Part shown: positions 34,400-45,940 of the stretch, piece after piece | Numbering within the stretch: the stretch's first letter is position 1 | Layout of the letters: every line of letters begins with the position of its first letter | Assembly (NCBI GenBank): GCA_001931875.2 | Contig: MSJH02000137.1 | Location: 62,001 to 126,000, forward strand | Source: Byssochlamys sp. IMV 00236 | Lineage: Eukaryota; Ascomycota; Eurotiomycetes; Eurotiales; Thermoascaceae | Direction: 5' to 3' | Length of the DNA: 64,000 nt | Notes under the pieces: generated by a model | Told to the model about the DNA's origin: nothing | Seen by the model: the letters and a program-made list of their open reading frames with translations, nothing else | The model's database searches: none | Translations under genes and position numbers: made by a program

Positions 34400-35151
34400 T
34401 TATGCCTCATCGTCTTCTTCCTTAGCAACGATAGCAGAGTTGCCTTTCTTGACCAGCTCCTTAAACTTCTTCTGCACCGCTCCGACAGGAAACTTCTTTC
34501 CGGTCTTGGTCTCGAGACCTTCAGCGATCATACGCCATCTTTCTTGCTCGAGCTTGTCGTCAACCTCTTTCTTGGCCTCGAAGAGTTTCGCACACTATTA
34601 TACCATATGTCAGTTCTGAACTTCCGTTCTAGTACGCAAGGATAATCTGTGCTCTTCTCCTCCAGGTAAAGGTAGTGTGACACTTACATCGTTGGGAGTG
34701 AAAGTGACAAAGTTGGCCTTAAGACGAGCGTAGCGAATTGACAGAGTACTACCACCGACTTGGACACCAGTCAACCCAAACCAAGCCTCTCTGATCTCGG
34801 ACCAGGTTTTATTTTCTTTGTCCTTCATCTGAAGGAGAAGCCTGTCCTCGCGTCCGGCTTCTTCGTAGGAAGTAGGAATCGTCCTCTTTTCCGGAGTAGC
34901 CTTGGCCTTCTTGACAGGCGTAGGACTGTCCGGAGCAGTCTCGGACGCCCTCTTGCGGCCGCGCTTACGGGGAGTTTGAGGGACTTTGGACACAAACCAA
35001 GTCTGCCGGCTGCCAATAACTCAGTAACAAATCTAATGTATAATTTCGCGTGCTGTAAAGTCGGATATTATGAACTTACCGCGACCCCAGTGTCGATGTC
35101 CATTTCCTCGTTGGTTCTGGTATCCATATTAATGGGTGTGAAAGTGGACAT
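34400..35151 (-). CDS. Small Myb/SANT-like nuclear protein
   Basis: Exons 35151-35080, 35002-34688 and 34594-34400 join in frame to 193 residues. The start is MSTFTPINMDTRTNEEMDID. A basic, nuclear-localisation-like segment (KRGRKRAS, PVKKAKATPEKR) precedes a helix-turn-helix of Myb/SANT type. In it, GREDRLLLQMKDKENKTWSE, then IREAWFGLTG and STLSIRYARLKANF carry the spaced Trp and aromatic residues. The third exon is charged and helical (KLFEAKKEVDDKLEQERW) with a GKKFPVGAVQKKFKELVKK segment that could be a second such repeat. The tail is acidic. Fungal genomes often hold such proteins without a known function; DNA binding is inferred. Without splicing, the frame would run into an unrelated tail after VTFTPND. 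Confidence 0.8.
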
Positions 35152-37048
35152 CTGTCTTGCGTTCTTGAGTATGAGGATTTAGATCTGATATTGCTCAAGT
35201 AGATAACTCGAGCTGACGCAGAACTAAACGAGAATGGTGCGCGCTGACGAAGAGAAGAAGTCGACGAGCAAGCAGAAGTGAGGTTATTTGACTTGTGTGT
35301 GTTTGTGTTGGACATTCACTTGACAACGACTGGCGGCACCCAAGTGAATTTACACCAGGTGAGTGAAGTGATGGCGGCAAGATGAGCCTATAAACACATA
35401 CATGCTGCCAAATAATATACAGCTCCATGTAAATTCTTTTCAATATAGAATCAGAGAGCTTTCACGAATTCAGATTGCTGACCAGATGAAATGCAGTTTC
35501 CAAACCCAGAAATCTTGAGATTATCCTGCCAGATTCCATAGAACATGATAGGAATAAGTACCCAACAAGCTTGTTCTCTATCAATAGAAGGATTGCGGCA
35601 ATGATAAGTCAATTAATAGTATTTAAAATGGCAGAGATGACGTTAAATTCAATGAGAAGGGATATATTCAAGGCATGTTTTCAACATCCAGTGATGAGGC
35701 CTCAGCACAGTCAAGGCTTGCCGTATCTGTGCTGAGATCATGATACTTGCCTGATACTATTTAGCATGCGAGTCATCATCCCAAAGTATGCAGCAGAAAT
35801 CGTAGACTGTCCATAACTTTATGAAGCAGGTTAATGACTTCCAGGCATTTGCGCAAGAAGTTTATCAACTCGTATCAGTAGGATCAGCCGTATGCCACTG
35901 TTATTATTCTAATTCTGGCAAACAGCTCTCCATTGGTGAAGAGGCTTTTAAAATCAACCGTCAACCGAGAGTTTGAGCAGTTCTAGCGTCTCCGCCATCA
36001 GTGAATGCACTGTGAAAATTCATCAAGTCACTGGAGTCATGTCTACAGCATCGTTGACGACCGGAAATTTGGGAGATCTGTGCTTCATGCATCGATCATT
36101 GTTGCGAAACTCCCTTTGGTAATCGATTCCCTGGTCTGCACGCGCTACAGCATCACTTTTAGGCTCAACCAGTGATTACTGGCGGGTGGAAATGTCGGTG
36201 TCAGCTGAAGCCAACCAGCAGCCCTAGAGGATCGAGAAGCTCACATATCACCGGAAATTTCCTTCACAGATCAAAGGAAGCATCACTTTCTTTGACCATT
36301 GGCTCTGCTGTGCCGCATGCGCCGCATGCGCCGCATGTTGGTCAGATCGATGATCTTGGGATTCGGCCAAGCGACAGCCATCTGGAGCCTGACGACAGCC
36401 TAACTGCGCTTTCAGACAAGGTCTCAAGGTTTCCCGCGTCCACGGACCTCTCTGGAGAGTGGAGGAGAGTTAATTACTAGAAGGCTGAAATGCCCCCGAG
36501 AACAGTAACTGATAACGGGTGACGATAGGCGGTTCCTGGACGCCCAGAACAGGGTGTTGAGCAGGCAAGGCTTTTGCGGCAGCGTATTCATAGAACGAAG
36601 CACAATGTGGCGTCCCCGTGGGATCCCTACCGCATCTCTGGGGTCAGTAAGTTGAAGCGATCTTTACCAATGCATATCAACCATTGGCTTTACCTTTCGC
36701 CAACCAGCTGTTGATTCTTTGGGGGAGAGCTCTGGTGCCTGATGTTGGACTAGGCGGCAGAGAACCGGAGAGGTGCAATGTATCATAAATATCGACAGCA
36801 CCCAACTGCCGGCTGAAACCCTGAACGAACATCTGCTTGCGCCTTGAAACCATTGACTCAGGAGTTCCTCTTGTCTTCTTTTTGTGAAATTTGTCACTGA
36901 TCAAGTTTGGCTGCGACTCACCGCCTTGTACAGCTCATTGTACTGTACAACGGAAACAACGGGAGCTCTTCAAGCAAGCAGTCAGTAGCTCTATTCGTTC
37001 TTTACAACACGCAGCTCACCTGCTTATAATAAACCCCCGTCGCCCTCC
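35152..37048. other. Divergent intergenic region, 1.9 kb
   Basis: Separates the Myb-like gene and the AAA ATPase gene. A 102-codon plus frame (36172-36480) begins with GTG and contains the short tandem repeat at 36312-36337; not supported as a gene. AT-rich between 35.4 and 36.1 kb. Confidence 0.45.
36312..36337. repeat. Short tandem repeat, unit GCCGCATGC x 2.9
   Basis: Two perfect copies of a 9-mer plus eight bases of a third. If translated it would read Pro-His-Ala repeats. Confidence 0.8.
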
Positions 37049-40000
37049 ATGCCACCCGTCTCAGATGCTAGCTTGAGGACAGGCGGGTCTGCATCCTCAA
37101 GCCCCAACAAGTCTTCACCTCCAGAACCTGAAAGCCGCCTGGCCCATGACTCTACTCCCATATTCACCCCTTCTACCACTCCATCTTCTGAAACCCCCCA
37201 GCAAGACGAAATCCGAGAGAAAGATAATAGCCGTGCTCCTCAGACAGACCGGACGGGGCATTTAGAAACCATGTCGCCCCCCAACTCCCCTGGGGGAGCA
37301 ACCGTGGTTGTGACTCCCGAGACTAAAGAGGAAACGGCCGCGGTGGACGAGAACACAGCTTCCAAGCTGGAACCGCGTGCAGCTCCCAATGTCTCGGAAA
37401 CTACATCAGCAAAGCCTGTTTGCAAGAGGCACACGGCGAAGGGAAACAAGTCCGCGAAGAAACATGTCAACAAGTGGAAGAGGAAGAATAAGAACCTAGC
37501 CACGGACTCTTCCAACAGTAGCAGCGACTTATCTACAACTTCTGCATCTGATAGTTCTAGCTCTACATCAAGTTCGAGCGAGAGTGAATCTGAGAGCGAG
37601 TCGGAGTCTGAGGATACCGATTCTGAGACGGAGGAAAAAGAGAAGCGCAAGGGCCATAAGAAGGCCAAAAAGAACTTCAAGAACAAGAAGGGGAACAAAC
37701 AGAAGCGCAAATCCAAGGGTTCCCACCGCAAGCACGATGATCTGTCAGAGACTAGCTCAGATGAGAATAGCGAGGACGAATCTGTTGCTGAAAAGGCTCA
37801 GAGGAAAACGTCCTCGAAGCTCAGGGCAAAGAAGAAAGCCAAGAAAGTCAAGCTAGATGACGAAATCTCCGAAGACATTGAGGAAGAGCAAAATCAGATC
37901 GATCCTGACAACTTAGCCTATATTCAGGAGCAGTTGGCTGCACTGGGCTTGAAATGTACTGGCCTGGCACAGAAATCAAGGAGACGGGCGAATGACGACA
38001 AACCCACCAAGAACAATGGAAAGAAGGCTGCTAAAAGCAAGGGGAAAAGAGCATCCAAGGTTGCCTACAAAAGAGTTGACCAGCGTGAGTATATCTTATC
38101 TAAATATGATACCCATCATTATCTAGCCATCTATTCGTATGTACAAGGACTGGTTACTGACAGATCACAGTATGGGACAATACCATACACAACTACAAAC
38201 TTACAGAGACTATGGATGATCCCGATACGTCTGAATGGGACCAATACATCTTCACTGTTCGCCGCAGCTTCGATTGGGACAACAAATACGTCGAAACCGT
38301 TGTCGATATTAAGAGCAAGCCTCTCCGCGAGGCTCTCTCCAAAATCATGGACGGTGTGAAGGGCGTCAGCTTGGTACAGGAGACCGCAGCAGTTGATCCC
38401 AACATGCTCTTTCTCTACCTCGAAGAGACCCGCCAGTACATGAAGGATTTGCGAGCCATCGCTAAATCCAGAAAGAAAAAGAAGGAGCGCAAACAGGCAC
38501 AGACCAAAGCGGATCACCTCAAGGTCCTGGTCAAATATATGGACAAAGACTACGCGGAAACGAAGAAAACGCTGTATCCTCTGCTGGACGCTAATATGAT
38601 TACGTTTGACCTCCTCTGGGCTCTCTACAAACCGAACAGCATCGCATACACTTCAACCTACGGAGACGTGGACGAACCACGAGCCTTCAAGATCGAATAT
38701 GCCTCGAAAGAGTCTTCCTTCATGAGGGGTCAATGGTATAGTGTCGAAGGTCGTTATTTGGAATATGACGGAAAGTCATTCGGCATGGGAACTATGTCGG
38801 CTGACATTGGGGCCTTTAAGGGAGCGCGCAAGATCACGAGTCTGGCATGCTACCCTTTGAAGTACCACCGCGACTCTGAAGCAATCAAGCAGAAGCTGAT
38901 CGAACGTGGCAAGAAATTTGCGTCCCTCACGGGCATGAATTATCGTTTCCACAAGGGAATGGCGTTCTATAAGAAAAGGGGATCCATCATCAAAGTCAAC
39001 ATCAACGGTCGTGTTATGGTAGATCCAGCCACTCACCGGCGCATCAACCCTAATTATCCCGTCAGCACTGTCAAAGCCAGAAATGATCTGGATGGCTCCG
39101 ACGACAGCAGTGAAGCTTGCGGCTGCGGATTATCTGGCTCAGGGTCCGAGAGTGGACAGGGATTTGGAGAATCAAATACGTTCACATCCAAATCCAGGAT
39201 AATTCGAGACGGGGACGGCAAAACACGTATTGAGGCCGAATTCGATGAGAACGGCAAGGAGGTCTGCAAGAGAAACTTTCAGAAGATCGATAGCGAAGGC
39301 GATGGTGAGTCTGATATTCACTTCAGCGAGGAGAATCTCCTTATAGCCAGTCCTGTGGTCCTGGGATTCGCCTTCAGCGAAAAGCTCTGGCTGGAGTTAA
39401 GCGTCTCCGGAATCAATGAGATCGAGTGGAATGAAGGAGCCTTCGATTCGCTTGTTCTTCCCGATAATCAGAAGACTATTGTGAGGGCATTGGTAGAGTC
39501 TCATACGTTCCACGCTGCCGAAAATATCGACGATGTCATTCAAGGCAAAGGCAAAGGTCTTGTTGCTGTCCTTCACGGGCCTCCTGGTACCGGCAAGACC
39601 CTGACGGCCGAAGGCATTGCGGAGCTTCTCAAACGCCCTCTGTACATGGTCAGCGCCGGAGAACTTGGTACAAACTCTCAGAGCTTGGAAGGGGAACTGA
39701 CCAAGATTCTCGACATCGCTCACTCCTGGGGCGCCGTGCTGCTCCTGGATGAAGCGGACGTCTTCCTCGAAAAGCGCACCATACATGACATCCACCGCAA
39801 TGCACTGGTCAGTATCTTCCTCCGCCTCCTGGAATACTTCCAAGGAATTCTTTTCCTGACCACGAACCGTGTGGAAACCTTTGATGAGGCCTTCCAGTCT
39901 CGTATCCACATCGCACTCCGTTACGGTGATTTGAACACGAAGGCGAAACGCGCCATATGGAAGATGTTCCTACGAAAGGTGCAGGCTATGGATGGACTAG

Positions 40001-40285
40001 AGACTGTTACGTTTACAGAGAAAGATTACGACGAGCTCGCACGTCACAATCTGAACGGACGCCAGGTAAGCGATCCCTCTAAGTATCTCTAGGTCCGAGA
40101 GTTTAGTTATTCTAACCCGTTTATAGATCAAGAACTCTGTGCGCACCGCACAAGCTCTCGCCATCAACGAGAAAGCCCCTCTTTCCATGACACATATCAA
40201 GTGTGTCCTCGAAGTCGCAGAGACGTTTGACAGAGACCTCAAGGGCGGAACAGGCTATCTTGACGCCATGAGAAGCTACACTTGA
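37049..40285 (+). CDS. AAA+ ATPase with fungal DUF7025-type N-domain
   Basis: Exons 37049-38084, 38171-40065 and 40127-40285 give 1029 residues, starting MPPVSDASLRTGGSASS. Residues 1-300 are low complexity: a Ser-rich run grading into Ser/Glu repeats (about 170-200), then strongly basic Lys-rich blocks, suggesting a nuclear or nucleolar protein. The middle, about 346-700, resembles the fungal domain placed before a single AAA module (YLEYDGKSFGMGT, ITSLACYPLKYH, RGKKFASLTGMNYR). The AAA module has Walker A GPPGTGKT (about 815), Walker B LLLDEADVF (about 870), sensor-like LFLTTNRVETFDEAFQSRI and the NGRQIKNSVRTAQALA sensor-2 helix after the last intron. The family is abundant in filamentous fungi, often annotated ATPase AAA-type core protein; substrate and function are unknown. 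Confidence 0.85.
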
Positions 40286-41191
40286 TCAATGAATGGCTGA
40301 CCAAACTTTGTTCGATACTCCCTCCTTTATTAACTACGGATATTCCCCACTTCTTTTTCTTCCTTCTGTCTTCTTTCTCCAAGTTTACTTTCCCTTCTAA
40401 TCTTCACACGGACATGCTTTTGCTTTCCCCATTCTGCATGTACAATTGAAATGAATGAAGCGCAGACATGATTTACATACTTCTCGGAGACAGGATGGTA
40501 GTTATGGCCGGGAATCCACCAGAATTTCGCAACTGGGAAAACAGAAAACTTGAAAGGAAAAAAAAAAAGATATTCGCTTTTTTTCAAATGGCACTGGTAC
40601 GACGAGCTCGGAATAATGGCGATGATGCGGTTCTTCCTTCTCTTCATACTGACTTTTCTTGCTTGGCGTGCTGTTTTCGCTTTCAAGTACCTACCTACCT
40701 ATAACCAGATAGGAATAGTTGGGTTTAATGATTTGAACATAAGATAATTAAATGCATGGGAATTATTCGCTTCCATCGTCTCAGGCCTATATTTAGATCG
40801 TATACTAGCGCTAGTGAACATTTACTGTGCGAGAGTTTATGCGTAGCGCAAAGAGATGCGTAATGAACGAACATTTCTCACTCCTCTACTGGTTCAATTC
40901 CGGCCATGTATATGACCCATTGGCCCATTCCATTAAAAGAGGATGGCAACAAAAAGGGAGTGTAGATTATAGGAGACTTCCTTTTTCGTTCCTGTCATTG
41001 GGACATCTATATTTCAAGATAGCTGCAGCTGCATTACTCTGGTATAGAGGAAGACTTTATATGAGAAAGCCTAGAGGAGAGGGATAAGAGTACATGAGGT
41101 AGATGGTTTAAATGGTGTACGGTAAAAAGGGGCAAGGGTGCTTTTACAGAGTGACAACGCAGCTGCAACCGCATCACGGGACGTCTATAAT
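40286..41191. other. Convergent 3' region, 0.9 kb
   Basis: Between the ATPase and malate dehydrogenase 3' ends. Contains A-runs and short frames only. A tRNA-like T-loop string near 40890 has no matching acceptor or anticodon arms. Confidence 0.5.
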
Positions 41192-42609
41192 TTAAGGGTT
41201 GGCCTTGACGAAGTCGATACCTGTACGGGTTTACGGTTAGCTGATGTTTTGGCATGTTCAAGAAACCCAGGGACAAACATACCCTTCTTGATGTTCTTCT
41301 TGAGGTCAACCAGAGCGGCATCGAGGAGCTTCTGCTCGTAGGGGCTGACGTCACCGACGGGGAGGATCTTCTCAACACCGTTGGGGCCGAGCTCGACCTT
41401 GGAGGCGAAGAAGTCGACACCCTGGTCCTTGTAGAGAGGGCTCTCGACGAAAGTGGGCTCAATGACGCCCTTCTCGCCCTGAGCAGCCTTCAGGAGGGAC
41501 TCGGCGAAGCGAGCACCGGCGAAAGCCATGGAGAGGGTGGCGGAACCGGCACCGTCCTTGGCCTTGACGACCTCATCACCACCGAACTGGATGCGGTTGA
41601 CGAGCTTGTCACGGACCTCGCCCTCAATGTCGGGGTGGTTGGACTGAGAGAGCAGAGGAACGATGGTGACACCGGAGTGACCACCGACAACGGGGACGAA
41701 CTCGTTGGCGGGGTCGGTCTTCTTGATCTCAGAGATGAAGCGGGAGGCACGGACAACGTCCAGAGAGGTGACACCGAAGAGGCGCTTGGGGTTGTAGACA
41801 CCCTTGGACTTGTAGACCTCAGAGACGATGGGGACGGTGGAGTTGACCTATTATTTTTTTTTCAAAGTCAGCAACAAAACCGGATAAAGAAGCGTCACTT
41901 AATTGCGCGGCGTAACGTGGAGGGAAACTTACGGGGTTGGAGATGACCAGGATGTTGGCCTCGGGGGCAGCCTCGGCAGCGGCCTTGGCGAGGTCGCGGA
42001 CGATCGAGGCGTTGGTGTTGAAGAGGTCTACCCATTGGGTCGGTCAGCATGCGCTTTCGTGGTCGGTCGATAGATAGAAATTAAAGGACAACCATACCAT
42101 CACGGGTCATGCCAGGCTTGCGGGGAACACCGGCGGGGATCAGAATGATCTCAGAGCCGGAGAGAGCATCGCGCAGACCGGAGGGGGTGGGCTCGTAGCC
42201 GGTGACGGTGCTCTTGGTGTTGATGTGGCTCAGATCGGCAGCGACACCTGCGGGGAGAAGGGGGATTCGTCAGTTTGGACCGATCGGGGAGACGCGCATA
42301 ACCGGGGGCGTAGGAGAGGAGAGCTGTCGCAAATTACCTGGGCCTCCGCGGATGTCGTACAGAGCGAGCTGGGAAACACGGGGGTTGAGCTTCAGCAGCA
42401 GGGAGAGAGGCTGGCCAATACCACCGGCAGCACCGAGGACGGCGACCTTGGATGCCTGTTGGATGAAAGAGATAGTAGGTCAGCTATAGGAGCTCCTGGG
42501 AGAAGGAAGCTGAGCAGCGAAGAAGCTCGGTAGCTGGACGCACCTGGCGGGCAGAAGCGGAGAAGGCGCGCTTCTGGAAGAGGCCGAAGGACTGACGAGC
42601 AGCAAACAT
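41192..42609 (-). CDS. mdh1: Malate dehydrogenase, mitochondrial
   Basis: Oxidises malate to oxaloacetate with NAD in the TCA cycle. Exons 42609-42544, 42455-42338, 42247-42098, 42027-41933, 41847-41283 and 41220-41192 give 340 residues (yeast Mdh1 334). The first exon encodes a basic amphipathic presequence, [20 protein letters not shown], consistent with matrix import. Then come the NAD-binding glycine loop [18 protein letters not shown], the active-site loop [28 protein letters not shown], and the catalytic His in [14 protein letters not shown]. The terminal exon is only 29 nt and encodes IDFVKANP after the shared Gly. Codon use is strongly biased to C/G third positions, typical of high expression. 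Confidence 0.96.
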
Positions 42610-42843
42610 TGTGGCGGGTATCTAGGAGTGAAGAGACAGAAGCACGCTGTCAATTGAGAGTGGTGGATGTGGGATGGGATGAAGGGGAGAGTTGGAGATG
42701 GACTAAGAGAGAAGAGAGAAGATTGAAAGGTGAGAATGAGAAAGAGAGAGTCTCTGTTCGTTGCCGGGCGAGAGGATTTTGGCGGCTAAAAACGCCCACC
42801 GAACCTCCGCTTCCGATCGCGCGGCCCCGACGGCAAAACAATG

Positions 42844-42879
<36 letters not shown>

Positions 42880-43410
42880 TACGACCAGGATCAAAATAGT
42901 AGCTGGAATATCCTAGTGCAATCGAAAAACGTAGTATCCCTCGTCCAGCGCCAATTCGTTCTATTCCAATAGATATTATTATTATTGCCCCCATACGCCA
43001 CATCCGCATCTTCCGTCACTCTCGGATCGTATTCCCTTGTTGCGTCTGTTGTCTCGTCGGATCGACAAAAGCGAGACAATTGTCGAAGAATGTCTATTAT
43101 TATTAGACTATACAGGTAGAATAATGCAACTTCCTTGTGTGGCAATCTAGGAGGATTACTACCCGTTACTCCTCTTACTACTAAGATAGGCAATTGAAAA
43201 TACGACAAGGAAACAAGCATACTAATAATATATATAATATAATGGTAAAAATAATCATAATTCCGCCCAAAACGAGCAATTGGGAAATGCAATACCATAA
43301 AGACCCTAACCAGAACGCCACGCTTTTTCTGCAGCCGAAAAGAAGGAAAGAAGGAAAGAGGGAAAGAAAGAAAGAAACCAAGCGTCCAGGAAATCTACAA
43401 GCAATAATCT
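42610..43410. other. mdh1 promoter and bos1 3' region, 0.8 kb
   Basis: Between two minus-strand genes. GA-rich 5' leader next to mdh1, then a run of ATT triplets (42844-42880) and further short ATT clusters near 42972 and 43093. A purine-rich GAAA/GGAAA tract at about 43337-43378 lies just downstream of bos1. Confidence 0.5.
42844..42880. repeat. (ATT)12 microsatellite
   Basis: Twelve perfect ATT units plus one T, about 235 bp upstream of the mdh1 start codon. Confidence 0.95.
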
Positions 43411-44381
43411 TCACCGCAAGAAATGTAGCACCGCCCAGCAGAACAGGAAGAAAACAACAACACCACCCCAGAACATCCACTTGTCCTGCTTGGCCCGACG
43501 CTCCACCATGCGGATCGTATCTCCGCTGATGCCTAACGTGTTCGCGACACTATACAGCCGGCGTTGAGTGCCCTTCAGCATCTCTCGCTGCTGGCCCAGA
43601 TCCGCTAGCACGGCTCGACCCCGGTCGAGGAATTCGTCCAGTTGCGTATTGGTGCTGGCAAAGAAGGACTGTTCGCGCAAGGCGTGCGCTTCACGGTGAT
43701 ATTCGGACGGAGCAGTGCCGAAGCTCAGCCCCGTACCGGACGAAGAACTGGGCTTTCCGAAAGCAGACGACTGAGGAACTGATGACTGCGCGTAGGGGTT
43801 CTCCGGCGTGGCAGCAAAAGGACGTCGACCAAGGAGTTCATTGCGGTTGGTTACCGATTGCTTTTTTTCAGAGTCAGTTTAGTTCACACTCCCATCCGCG
43901 TAAAAAAAGAGACACAACATATCCAGAATGGGTACCACTCACAGCTTCCTCTCTCTCCTTCCGTAACCGATCAAACTGCTCTCTGTACTCTGAAAGCTCT
44001 GCGCGAAACTTCTTCACCCGTTCAAAGGCCTTCTCCTGCTTCTCGGGGATGAGCTCCTTCTTGGATAATGACGAGTAGTCGTCCACCGTCCGTGAGAGCG
44101 ATGTCAGTGACGCTGCGATTTGCCCTGTACAATATCAACACGACAAACGATCAGCATCCGCACACACATGCTCGCGATGGAGTTCGAAGCCCTTGTTGCT
44201 GGTCTCATACCTTGTAGAGCTGCCGACGTTGTAGCCGGAGATTCGGCGAATGTATCGAGGTCGCGCCGTATGGCAGACGACTGTTTCAGTGCGGAATTGA
44301 ATAAGGAGTTCTATCGAAGTCGCATATTAGCATACTGCGACTCATTGAAAGATCCCCCGTATAATTCGAAAGACCTACCAT
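43411..44381 (-). CDS. bos1: Bos1 (membrin-type) ER-Golgi SNARE
   Basis: Qb-SNARE for ER-to-Golgi vesicle fusion. The model uses exons 44381-44379 (ATG only), 44310-44211, 44124-43943 and 43860-43411, giving 244 residues, the usual size. After the lone start codon, intron 1 (GTAGGT donor, GATAG acceptor) leads to NSLFNSALKQSSAIRRDLDT, the conserved N-terminus. A helical Habc-like region (ELIPEKQEKAFERVKKFRAE) follows, then TNRNELLGRR and the SNARE motif. The SNARE motif starts LDEFLDRGRAVLADLGQQRE, with the central-layer Gln in that segment, and continues to TLGISGDTIRMVERR. A single C-terminal membrane anchor (WMFWGGVVVFFLFCWAVLHF) ends the protein. The last intron's acceptor is AAAAAAAG, poor but the only one that keeps frame. 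Confidence 0.92.
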
Positions 44382-45212
44382 CGTGCCAGCGGGCTAAGCA
44401 ACAAATAACGAGGCCAAGAAACCCACGGTGCGCAAGGAAAGGAAACGATGTGAGTGACTCTGGCTCTGGCAGTGTGGCTTTGGAATCAAAATAGGTTCGT
44501 GCGCGACCAATAAATGACGGTCGCAAAGTAAGTTATCGTGTTTATCTAGCTCAGTGTATCTATCGCATGCTCAAGGCCACTTGTTCTCCCCAGCTCCGGG
44601 TCCAAAGACAGCCTTCACCGCCTTTGGGTAGTTACTTCTGATGTCGCCATATATGAGAGATCCAGACTCCTTTTTCATCTTTCATTTTCTTGACATGCAT
44701 TTCAATAATACGTACAGCCAGCATCTGAGCGATTGAATTTACAGTACGGCAAACCTTAACAACTCAACTGTCGGACAAAAGAGCGAGGGCCATGATGCAG
44801 GGTCAATGCGAGTCATGTTGCCATGAATAATACCCGGGCTGTTTCTATGGCTATGAAACAAGCGTCTAATAACACCCTATGGTCAGACGCTACCGTTTGA
44901 TGATGAACAATTTCTCAACACTAATGGCTGGAAATCTCGAAGATCTCAAGGAAATCGCAATTGCGCTGAGGTAACCGAAACACTAGAAAAAGCGCATGCC
45001 GCTTATCAACCAAGATGTTGAACAGCCATAGCTCAGATAAAACAGGGAAATCAAGCCACCAACTCCTCGTAGATACAAGCAAACATTATCAATCAAGAGC
45101 TGAGATGCTGAACACAGCATAGGGCCGATCAGACATAATCATATCCAGATATTATACCACCCAGGCCTGGGAACAGGCGTCCCGTCATAGTACACTGCAG
45201 TGTATGTCTCAT
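44382..45212. other. Intergenic, 0.8 kb
   Basis: bos1 promoter and 3' side of the OM14-like gene. No coding frame recognised; nothing else seen. Confidence 0.5.
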
Positions 45213-45940
45213 TTATTTTCTGGGGTACTTGTTCTGGAAGAGCCACCTATAGAAACGAGATTAGTAAGATCGAAGTACCATCTCGATAATGGGCGCGAGC
45301 CTATGGGATTTCAACACTTACTTGCTCACGAAGTAGTCAGCCACAGCTAGAGCACCAACTGCTCCACCCCAGATACCGACAAGCTTCCAAGACAGCTGAC
45401 CCTGGAGGTGCTTCCTGTACGCACCATATCCCAGACCACCGGCAATCGCGGTCACCAGGAAAGCATTTCCCAGAATAACCGGGTTGTCTTCGTTGCGACG
45501 GAAGCTGCCAGCAGCCGACTTGGCCTTCTCCTCGGCCTTCTCAACCGCTTCCTTGGCCTTCTTCTTTTCTGCTTCGTATTTCTCCTGCGCCTCGCGCTCG
45601 AGTCTCTCAGCCTGAGTCGTGGTCTTCACCTTCTGTTCTTCAAAGTCTGCAGGCACAGCGGCAACATGCGGGCCATCGACATCGACCAAGTTTATCGTAC
45701 TCTCGGCCTCCGTCTTCTCAATCTCTGGGGGTGGGGGCGCACGGCTTGAAGATATGTTAGTCCCACAGAATACAACAACATCATCATCACTCAGTCTGTC
45801 GGACCGAAGGTACACTTACGCCTAAAAACAAATCAGTAATCCATTATCACCGTAGAAACCAGAACGTTGGGGATCTCTTAAACACTTACGTCTTCGGGGG
45901 ATTGCTTGGGACCCTTAGCGGCGGCTGCAGCGTACGACAT
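45213..45940 (-). CDS. OM14-like mitochondrial membrane protein
   Basis: Exons 45940-45890, 45821-45820 (2 nt), 45744-45322 and 45246-45213 give 169 residues. The protein starts MSYAAAAAKGPKQSPED and continues ARAPPPPEIEKTEAES. A charged, helical central region is rich in Glu/Lys/Ala (EREAQEKYEAEKKKAKEAVE). Two hydrophobic segments follow (ILGNAFLVTAIAGGLGYGAY and WKLVGIWGGAVGALAVADYF) and a short tail FVSKWLFQNKYPRK. This layout matches fungal proteins assigned to the OM14 C-terminal domain family, which in yeast sits in the mitochondrial outer membrane and helps ribosome docking; the assignment is from memory. The tiny exon is needed: both flanking introns have GTAAGT donors, but joining exon 1 directly to exon 3 shifts the frame. 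Confidence 0.75.

Noticed and set aside
36172..36480. 102-codon frame with Pro-His-Ala repeats
   Set aside because: GTG start, the repeat is a simple 9-mer tandem, and no orthologue is recognised.
40880..40915. tRNA-like T-loop string GGTTCAATTCC
   Set aside because: No acceptor stem, D-arm or anticodon arm at the right distances on either strand.
41254..41946. 230-codon plus-strand frame
   Set aside because: Antisense shadow of the highly biased malate dehydrogenase exon.
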